A stretch of 64,000 nucleotides of DNA, taken from assembly GCF_900090045.1 (NCBI RefSeq), contig NC_041788.1:3281501-3345500 (forward strand), written 5' to 3'. The DNA comes from Plasmodium malariae (taxonomy: Eukaryota > Apicomplexa > Aconoidasida > Haemosporida > Plasmodiidae). The notes beneath the pieces were generated by a model. It searched no databases. It had not been told where the DNA came from and saw only the letters and a list, made by a program, of their open reading frames with translations. Position numbers and translations under genes: made by a program. This document shows positions 56,346-64,000 of this stretch, in pieces. Within the stretch, counting starts at the first letter, position 1, and each line of letters begins with the position of its first letter.

Positions 56346-56557
56346 ATGATAACAAATTATGGGATAACACAATATGAAATAACAAATTGCTGGATAACAA
56401 ACTACTGGATAACAAACTGCTGGAAATAAAGTTCGAATAAACAAACTGTGGGGCGAAAAAATATGAGAGTGTATGACTGCGTCAAAATGAATGTATGGTG
56501 GAACCAAATGACGAGGGGGAAATTAAAAAGAAGGAGTAGTAGTATCTCTTTCTGTTT

Positions 56558-56971
56558 TTACAAAAGTTTCATCTGCTTTTTCCTCTGATCTAGATACCTA
56601 ATATAATGATTAATAATTCCTGTTGACCTCCATAACATTAACCATATACATAAATTTGATAAGCCAATCCACCAGTTCCTCTCATGCCTCCATTTGTATA
56701 TTTTAAAATATTCCGATGATATGGATGGCATCAAGTCGTTCGGATTTCGTATTTGGTTTACGCCATATCTCAATTTATAGGATTCAGTAATAAATAACAT
56801 AAAATTTAAAATTAGTATTACTGTTACTATTCTTATGGGTGTATCTCCTATTTGCTTTCTACAAAAAGAATAGCTAAACTTTACAAGTAATTTTATTTTT
56901 AGTAAACAAGACATCAGTAGGATTATTCCTAACGGCATTACGATCAAATACACAATTTTTAAAAAGGACAT
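56558..56971 (-). CDS. Small ER membrane protein, BAP31/BAP29 (Yet)-like
   Basis: A 137-residue protein with three hydrophobic segments: IVYLIVMPLGIILLMSCLL (about 6-24), VTVILILNFMLFITESY (about 50-66) and WWIGLSNLCIWLMLWR (about 100-115). The segment KIYKWRHERNWWIGLSNLCI followed by WLMLWRS resembles the third-helix region of BAP31 (FRAQRNLYIAGFSLLLSFLLRR). In other eukaryotes BAP31 is an ER cargo receptor and quality-control factor. This version stops right after the membrane domain (LDQRKKQMKLL), without the coiled coil and without a clear KKxx retrieval signal. A missing 3' exon is possible. Start: ATG at 56971. Confidence 0.55.
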   Translation of the reverse strand: MSFLKIVYLIVMPLGIILLMSCLLKIKLLVKFSYSFCRKQIGDTPIRIVTVILILNFMLFITESYKLRYGVNQIRNPNDLMPSISSEYFKIYKWRHERNWWIGLSNLCIWLMLWRSTGIINHYIRYLDQRKKQMKLL

Positions 56972-57577
56972 GGTTCACTATAACTATGAGAACAACAAAA
57001 ATGAAAAAAAAAAAAAAAAAAAAAAAAAAGGCGCGATAAAATGGAAAAAATGGAAAAAATGGAAAAAAAAAAGTATAAAAACAATAGCCAAAAAATAGCA
57101 AAGATTTTGCAAAAAAAAAGAATAAAATGGCGGTACTTCTGCAAAACAATGTAAAAATTATCAGAACGTGCAAACACGCAAATAGGGATAACTCCTCCTT
57201 TTTTGAAAAAAATAAAAGAAAAAAATACTTTAAAAAAGTGGTGAGGGCCTCTACTTTTATTAAAATAATAGAAGACGCTGTTCTGCTGTAGCACGTTAAA
57301 ACACTGTTTACCGCATTTTAATTTCAACAAAGGGAGGAAACACTTGTATATTTACGCATAAATAAATGATGAAAACTACTGCGCTTTTTTTTTGCCTTGC
57401 ATTTTTATCTAATATATACAAAAATACGCAAACGTACATACATGCATTTATATATATGCATACATTTATATATATATACATACGTTTATATATATGAATA
57501 CATTTATATATATATATACATACGTTTATATATATGAATACATTTATATATATATATACATACATTTATAGATATAC

Positions 57578-57613
<36 letters not shown>

Positions 57614-57906
57614 GCTTACATTACATGTGCTATACGATCGTATAAAATCATTAAAATGTAAAAATAGCTTACTACCATAAACTATTTAATCTCGCTATTA
57701 CTTGTATTATTATTAGCATTTGCAGTAGTATTTTTTTTTTTTTCAGTAAGCCTTGCATATTTTCTTTTCAATTCACTATCGTTTTATAAAGCACAAAATG
57801 TAGTATTAATCAGCAAAAATAAATTCTTTCCAGTTGTTAATTTTATTTTTTTACAAGAAATTAAATCTTTGGCTTCATAGGAAGTGCATATATATAAATA
57901 TATATT

Positions 57907-57937
<31 letters not shown>

Positions 57938-58455
57938 TTATATATATATATATACATAGATATGATGATAATAGGACATTATGTGGTGGTATTACTTATT
58001 ATTATGAACAGTTGCACAATTTTATCTTTTTATTAGTATAGTTCATTATTTTTTTTTTTTATTTATATCGTAACGTTTCATTAATGCGCATTATTCTATG
58101 TCGTGCAGCTATTGTTTTATTTTTTTGCTAAAAAAAATAGAATGTTATTAAGTGAGAACAAAATTACAGTTGAGTAGCAGTTATGGACTTATTTAATTCT
58201 TCAAATTATGTATTTATATCGATATCGTTTTAAATCGTGAAGTCGATAAAAGAAGTAAAAAGAAAATGCAAAAAATTGGAAAGGAAAATGAGGGAAAGTA
58301 CTCCAACATTCTTTATTTTCATGCCTTCCATGTGTTGCATGAATTACAATTAAGACTTAAAAAAAAAAAAGCAGAAAAACGCGGAAAAACTAATTTAGCT
58401 ATATTGAAAAAAGTACGTTTTTAAGAAAAAAAGAAGAAAACACAATAAAAGCTCT

Positions 58456-58512
<57 letters not shown>

Positions 58513-59039
58513 ATTTAAATAATCCGTATATTAAAAAAACAAAAAAAAAAAAAAAAAAGAAAGCTGCTAATATATCCCTTTGTGTGCATTATTACAAGGA
58601 TATTTATTTTTGTTAGCACAACTGAACTCTTTGCAAACCTATATGATGAACTAATTCAACTTCACATTGTGTTTACAAAGACATGAATGCCAAAAATCGA
58701 GAATGTAGAATGATGATTCTTGTATTTCTTCAGATCGTTTTTGGTGTATAGGATGGGTATATTGTGTATTTTGCATTACGTTTTATACAGTATGTATTAC
58801 TAACCTATGTGTGTATTATTATTATTATTATTATTTTTTTTTTACCACTTTGCACCTTCACAATTTAACATACGCTTTTTAATCCGTAAATAAATAAATA
58901 CATTTAAAATGCGCTTATTTTTTAGAGCCTTTTTTTTTTTTTTTTTTATTTCCAGTTTTTGAGGACAAAAAAAAAAAAAAAAAAAAAAATGAACAGACAA
59001 TAATACACATGTTCGCCAAAAAGGTATATTTAATGTCCT

Positions 59040-59071
<32 letters not shown>

Positions 59072-59425
59072 CCCGTATGTATGTGAAAAGTATGTAATAC
59101 GTATATTTTCAGTCGTCATTTTATACAAAAATTTAATTCCTTACGATTATTTAGAAAGCAGGTTCTACAACATCATATAAGTAAAATAAAGGAGGTTTAA
59201 TTTTGTCCAATCTTTTTGTTTTTCCTACGTTGTTCATTTTGTCATTACTACCCATTTTTCCTGCACAATTTAATTTTTCCTGCACAGTTTATTATTTCTG
59301 AACAATTTAATTTTTCCTGCACAGTTTATTTTTTCTGCACTGTTCATATTTCTCCGCGTCCAATTTTCCCGCTTTGCGTACCTAGCTTCCACTACATTGC
59401 CAATCTAGAGACACATTTAAGCAAA
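56972..59425. other. Long divergent gap (2.5 kb), no gene recognised
   Basis: Between the BAP31-like gene (-) and the unknown gene (+). Contents: A-rich stretch with GGAAAAAAT repeats (57005-57070), a TTTATATATATGAATACA-type array (57440-57565), TA microsatellites (57570-57610, 57890-57950, 58460-58505), and a less AT-rich patch at 58570-58760 with TGATGA and CTGA/CAGA motifs too weak to call a snoRNA. A 37-base repeat with TTCCTGCACAGTTTA at 59258-59335 precedes the next gene. Confidence 0.45.
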
Positions 59426-60268
59426 ATGAAAAGGATAACTGACTTTTATATCTACTCAAAGGACAGATCAGCAACAGTTTTTAACTTAACAAAAAATGTA
59501 GAAACGAAAAAAAAGAAGAGTAAATCAAGTTGGCTAGAAAAACTCTGCTGTGAATTTGAGAAAACGAAAAATGATACACTTGAATATTTTACAATTATAA
59601 AAAATAAGTGGAAAAATAATATCAGCAGTTGTAAATTTCCAACCTTTTTTAACTATTATAATTCGAAATATAGAAATTTTCCATGGTATAAAAAGTTATA
59701 TTATATATTAAAAGATCAAGTTTACAAATTGTTGAATATTAGACAAGCTGAAAAAATGGAAAAAGTACAAGTCGAAAAAGAAGAAAAAGGAGAAGAGGAA
59801 GAAATGAAAAGACATGAATTATACACAGATGAAAATAAAATAACCAGAGATTTTATTAGTTACGAAAACTTAGACTACAAAAACAAACAAAAACAAAAGA
59901 ATTCAGGTGATTCAATATTTAGGAAATATAGAGAAAAGTTGAGAAAAACTAAAGAAAATGAAACATATCTTAGTGAACGCAGTAAATCAGAATTGGTTAA
60001 AAGAAATACCTCTTCTTCTAGTAGTTGTATCACAGGATTCATAAGTCATAAAAAAATTGTGGACGATGTCAATACATTAATAGATACAAGTTCGTTAGTA
60101 GACAAGGTGAATGAAAATTCCTGTGGTCCAAAAAACATTAAAGATGTAGATAGCAACAACATAATTAACAATAAATATAAGAATATGAATAGTTTTTTAA
60201 ATGTTGAAAAGTCCCCTAAATTTAATATTAAAAATACTTGGGAAAAGTTAAGCGGATATATTTCGTAA
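59426..60268 (+). CDS. Uncharacterised charged protein
   Basis: A single exon of 280 residues. The start MKRITDFYIYSKDRS at 59426 is the first ATG of the frame; the open frame continues upstream to 59216 but without ATG, over a TTCCTGCACA repeat that is probably 5' UTR. It has no hydrophobic segment or signal peptide. An aromatic/basic region (FPTFFNYYNSKYRNFPWYKK) is followed by an acidic helix (EKVQVEKEEKGEEEEMKRHE) and a Ser/Asn-rich tail. The end, KSPKFNIKNTWEKLSGYIS, looks ordered and may be a short conserved motif. I do not recognise the family; no function is proposed. Confidence 0.6.
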   Translation: MKRITDFYIYSKDRSATVFNLTKNVETKKKKSKSSWLEKLCCEFEKTKNDTLEYFTIIKNKWKNNISSCKFPTFFNYYNSKYRNFPWYKKLYYILKDQVYKLLNIRQAEKMEKVQVEKEEKGEEEEMKRHELYTDENKITRDFISYENLDYKNKQKQKNSGDSIFRKYREKLRKTKENETYLSERSKSELVKRNTSSSSSCITGFISHKKIVDDVNTLIDTSSLVDKVNENSCGPKNIKDVDSNNIINNKYKNMNSFLNVEKSPKFNIKNTWEKLSGYIS

Positions 60269-60461
60269 ATCGGTGCATAACTTTTTAGAGATGGCCCTTT
60301 TAAGGATGGATTGTCAGAGGTAACTGTTTTGGAAAAATGTTTGTTTTCATCGCCCTGATGATGACACATTCGGGTACATAAACGTATGTTAATTAATTTA
60401 GCAGTTTGTTTATTATTATTTTTTTTTTTTTTTTTTTTATTATTTTTTTTTATTTTTTTTT

Positions 60462-60550
<89 letters not shown>

Positions 60551-60959
60551 TGTGTTTGTCTGTACTTTTTTGCGCCTTTTTTTTGTGATCTTTTTTAAGT
60601 GAAATGCTTGTAAATTTTTCGACTATTTACCGCTAAAAATGGTCAAATGTTTACTGAGCGAAAATAAATATTTCTGTCTTTTAAGTGCACATTTGACTGC
60701 TTCATTAAAAATGTCTATGTATTTGTTCGCCATTGTGTATGTGCGCGGGTAATCACACGGCCGAAAAAGAAACTGTCAAAACGTTTTTCTTCTACAGAGT
60801 AAACTTTTTTTTTTTTTTTTTTTTTTTATAACAAAAAAATTAAAGAAGTGACGAATGAAAATGTGGGATGAAATATTCGTATTCTTTAAACAAGGAAGTG
60901 TCTTTTGAAAAGCAAAAAGGAAAAATAGTTCTAGGTATATATATATAATATATATGTAT

Positions 60960-60991
<32 letters not shown>

Positions 60992-61004
60992 GTATATGTA
61001 TATA

Positions 61005-61051
<47 letters not shown>

Positions 61052-61408
61052 ATATATATACATACAAACCCATTTGTAACTTTGTCTAAAGTAATAAGAT
61101 AAAAAAAAAAAAAAAATGTCCGAATTTTCTGAACAGATTATATTAAATATGACTTGTTCATAAAGATAACTACTACAATATATAGTCTTCTCATTTTTTC
61201 GGCCGTTCACATTTATATACACATAAACTGCTAAACTTTGTGCTTGTCCTACTGTTCTTTTTCCGCTCTTTTAAGAGCAGTAGGGCATAGAAAAAGGACG
61301 GAAAAACATTAAGCAAAATGACATCATTTTTCAATGTTAAGCTATTTTAAAAAGCACTGCAATGTATTAGAAGCACATATCATATCATATCATATCATAT
61401 CATATCAT

Positions 61409-61446
<38 letters not shown>

Positions 61447-61673
61447 CATACATGCATATTCTTTTTTTCTTCTGTTCTTTCTGTTCGCTTATTTTCTTTT
61501 TTTTTTTTTCTGTAACTGGAAAATATATTATACTTATACATTAAAAATTAAACTTTTAATTATATTCTAAAACGCAAAAAAAAAAAGGAGGGAAAAGGAA
61601 AAAAAGGGAAAAAAAAATGAAAAAAAGAAAGAAAACTACTGCTAATAACTGTATATACAATAATATTATTACA
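60269..61673. other. Convergent intergenic region with long poly-T
   Basis: Contains a poly-T tract of about 130 bases broken by a few A (60418-60549), further T runs (60805-60827), a TA/GTATAT microsatellite (60938-61060) and nine CATAT units (61378-61412) followed by a TA run. No gene is seen. Confidence 0.55.
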
Positions 61674-62552
61674 TCATTCTGTATTTGAAAAAATTGATAA
61701 TATGGAAAGAAACAAATTAATAATGTCCATATATAAGGCTAACGTAGCAAAAATATAATCGTCCACTGAAAATTCATATTTTTTATGTTTTCCTCCAATA
61801 ATAAGTTGGGTATCAACAATAATTGAGATGGATAAAAGAAAAGCACTAATTCCTGCAAAAACTAAATTGAAAATTTTACTTCGGACAAAAATTCCTACAA
61901 TACCAAGGACTATTAATATTAAAAATGCCATAAAAAGAAAAACGTACCACCCAGTGAAATCCCATTTAGTTTGAAAAGCAAAAATGGTTAACCCAACAAC
62001 TACAACTGACGTTGTTCCAAATGCATAAAAAAAAATCTCTGAATTTGTTCTTGCACTAGCTAATGTAACAATTAATGTCATTCCGATCGTTATTAACAGT
62101 AATAGAAAATAGTTAGTTGGGTATTTTCTGGCTATATATGGTGAACAAGCTAAAGTAATCATTATAGGTAAACTTAACAATATACCCAACACAAAAAACA
62201 AAGTATAGTTGGTAATTATAAATGCGTTAAAAGGTTTATGTAAAACTGCTAATATGGAAAATCCAAAGGTAATAAGGAGTTGGATAGATAAGATCGAATA
62301 TACTTTTCTAATGAAACCATGTCTAATCTTTGTTGAAGAAAATTCATTTAGTGAATATTCATCGTACAATCCACCATTAGCTGCTGTAGCAGTACCTGGA
62401 GTGTCATAGTAATAACCCTTTTGTTCATTGTTTACTTTTCCTTGTCCATAGTTATAGTTGTATGATCCATGGTTGTAAACAGCTCCATAACTTTGCCCAG
62501 TAGGGGCCCCACCTGCACCAGTATTATTTTCTCTTCCGTTCTGGTTGTACAT
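61674..62552 (-). CDS. Bax inhibitor-1 / lifeguard (TMBIM) family membrane protein
   Basis: A single exon of 292 residues. The N-terminal 75 residues are Gly/Tyr/Asn-rich (YNHGSYNYNYGQGK) as in lifeguard proteins. Seven membrane segments follow: VYSILSIQLLITFGFSILAV, TLFFVLGILLSLPIMITLAC, YFLLLLITIGMTLIVTLASA, EIFFYAFGTTSVVVVGLTIF, WYVFLFMAFLILIVLGIVGI, LVFAGISAFLLSISIIVDTQ, ALYMDIINLFLSILSIF. Family landmarks are RKVYSILSIQLLIT after the soluble part, the IVDTQLIIGGKHKKYEFSVD loop, and DYIFATLALYMDIINLF at the end. Members form pH-dependent calcium leak channels in ER or Golgi membranes and modulate stress responses. The Asp pair in DTQ and MDI corresponds to the pH sensor in bacterial homologues. 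Start: ATG at 62552. Confidence 0.93.
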   Translation of the reverse strand: MYNQNGRENNTGAGGAPTGQSYGAVYNHGSYNYNYGQGKVNNEQKGYYYDTPGTATAANGGLYDEYSLNEFSSTKIRHGFIRKVYSILSIQLLITFGFSILAVLHKPFNAFIITNYTLFFVLGILLSLPIMITLACSPYIARKYPTNYFLLLLITIGMTLIVTLASARTNSEIFFYAFGTTSVVVVGLTIFAFQTKWDFTGWYVFLFMAFLILIVLGIVGIFVRSKIFNLVFAGISAFLLSISIIVDTQLIIGGKHKKYEFSVDDYIFATLALYMDIINLFLSILSIFSNTE

Positions 62553-62623
62553 TTCTTAATATTACAAGTGCGCACGCGTTTGTCGGTGTAAAAGCTGGGC
62601 GAATACACGTATGTACTGCTATG

Positions 62624-62663
<40 letters not shown>

Positions 62664-63133
62664 CCTTTCTATTTTTGCTTTCAATTTTGCTCGCCTTTCT
62701 CTTGAAGTTTGTTGTAACAAGTATGAACTTTGTCAAATAATTTATATTTTAAATTTATGTATACAATTCGGATGCACAACTAATGAATTTCGGTACTTAC
62801 AAAAATGTTTCAAAACTAAATGAACATATGGGGTCCTCAATATTATACACGCGTTTTTAAAAATGTCGCAGTTTATATTACAAGGAATTTTTTCTATCAA
62901 AAAATTATTCTATTCTTTAAAACCACCCTTGCTAAAAATATACATACATTTACATATATATGTATATATGTATACATATATGTATATACTCTCTCCACGT
63001 AAGTAACGATTATATAATTGTACAAAAAATTATAATATATTTGTACATAAATTATACATGTATTAAACATGAAATTTACATATACTTTTGTTGTACATAA
63101 TTTACAATATTTAAGTGGTACATGAATTATACG

Positions 63134-63165
<32 letters not shown>

Positions 63166-64000
63166 AGTTCATTTTTTTTTTTTTTTTTTTAAACAGCCAA
63201 AATTCACGTTTTTAAAGCTTGCTTGTTCAGGTAAAAATTCTGAAAATTCAGAAAAAAAATAAAAAAAAAAAAGAAAAAAAAAAGAAAAAAAAAAAAAAAA
63301 AAAATGAAAAAAAAAAGAAAACCGCTTTTTTTGCAATTTTGTTTGTATTCAAAATAGTTCAATTTTTTTTATTTATTATTATATATACATATAATATGAA
63401 TATATATATTATATATATATATTATATATATATATATATTATTATACATTTTATGTATATTACATTATAACACATATATGTGGTATAATCAAATATTGTA
63501 CAATAGTTGCACCATACATATATATGTTAACTTTTTATATTTTTATGTATATACAATAATAATTATAATATATCTTTTTTATGAAAACCATATAAAATGA
63601 AAAAATGGTACCCTTGTTTTTTGTGTTAACATTTTTAACCTTTTTGTAAAATTTACAAATTTTCTCAGTAACATTTTATGTATATATGTACATAAATGTA
63701 TATAATAAGTATGAATGTATATTTATCAATAATTTGTAAATTTAGTAATGTAACATGGTATTAAAAAAAAAATGTACGTAAAATGTAAGCAAAAATTTGT
63801 TCTCATATTTGAACTGTAAAAATTTCGTTCGCTGTGGATTTTCAACCATTGCATGCATAATATAATAATATACTGCATATATGATTAGCTATGTATTTAT
63901 ATATTAAATATATGAGTAAATATTTGTATATATATATATAATCAATATTTATAATATATATTATATAATATACTATATATTTATATATACATATATATAT
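62553..64000. other. 5' flank of the Bax-inhibitor gene, very AT-rich
   Basis: No gene recognised. TA microsatellites at 62634-62662, 63133-63162 and 63397-63440; A-rich run with single G breaks (63249-63320). From about 63340 to the end the sequence is almost pure A/T with no open frame of note. It is not as long or as extreme as a Plasmodium centromere. Confidence 0.5.

Larger units (their letters stand above)
54793..56557. other. Convergent intergenic region with three arrays
   Basis: Between RBM22 (+) and the BAP31-like gene (-). Arrays at 54885-55125, 56040-56150 and 56250-56345; poly-T at 55432-55449; poly-A/T runs at 55770-55797, 55900-55917 and 55946-55966. No gene is supported. Confidence 0.5.

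Noticed and set aside
58570..58760. Box C/D snoRNA
   Set aside because: TGATGA and CTGA/CAGA motifs occur but in wrong order and without a terminal stem.
60386..60598. Poly-Phe open frames
   Set aside because: A long T tract; no coding evidence.
63340..64000. Centromere-like AT-rich DNA
   Set aside because: Too short within the window, without the long imperfect arrays of a Plasmodium centromere.
1..64000. Insertion sequences, prophage or tRNA genes
   Set aside because: No transposase, integrase, terminal inverted repeats with target duplications, or cloverleaf sequence seen by eye; a tRNAscan run would settle tRNAs.

Overview
The window is nuclear DNA of a malaria parasite (Plasmodium). 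The evidence is the extreme AT richness, long poly-A/poly-T runs, short GT..AG introns with poly-pyrimidine acceptors, Asn/Ser/Thr low-complexity inserts in ordinary housekeeping proteins, and recognisable Plasmodium genes (FKBP35, protein kinase B, a cathepsin C-like dipeptidyl aminopeptidase). Intergenic DNA is less purely A/T than in P. falciparum and carries many GTAT-type microsatellites and minisatellites. That suggests a species such as P. malariae or P. ovale, but I cannot fix the species. From memory, unchecked, the gene order resembles the PKB - FKBP35 - uroporphyrinogen synthase - DPAP2 - Bax inhibitor block of P. falciparum chromosome 12. There are no bacterial-type operons, insertion sequences or CRISPR arrays.

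Layout. 1-5.5 kb: the 3' tail of a + strand gene, BUD13 (broken by one base in an A18 run) and a membrane-anchored pyridoxamine-oxidase-like protein. 7.5-14 kb: SRP receptor beta (four exons) and protein kinase B (two exons, - strand). 15.6-21.8 kb: an FBXO9-like F-box protein (six exons), a SOSS-B-like OB-fold protein (two exons) and a STEEP1/CXorf56 homologue. 23-27.3 kb: GPI mannosyltransferase II (PIG-V, two exons) and FKBP35. 27.3-32.5 kb: an unusually long divergent gap. 32.5-38.2 kb: a NAK-family kinase, a uroporphyrinogen-III synthase whose sequence blocks look circularly permuted, and a protein with a possible SAM-like fold. 38.9-44.6 kb: a previously unrecognised multi-exon secreted Cys-containing candidate and DPAP2 (nine exons). 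46.6-54.8 kb: four consecutive + strand RNA-processing genes (UTP11, tRNA-splicing endonuclease subunit, tRNA m3C methyltransferase, RBM22/SLT11). 56.5-62.6 kb: a BAP31-like protein, an unknown protein and a Bax-inhibitor-1/lifeguard protein.

Functional themes are RNA processing (BUD13, UTP11, SEN, METTL, RBM22), ER/secretory functions (SRP receptor beta, PIG-V, BAP31-like, BI-1, perhaps STEEP1), signalling (PKB, NAK kinase, FKBP35) and organelle metabolism (UROS). Exon structures of the spliced genes were assembled by eye. For SRPRB, PKB, FBXO9, SOSS-B, PIG-V, DPAP2 and the secreted candidate, the reading phase closes across every junction, which is the main internal support.
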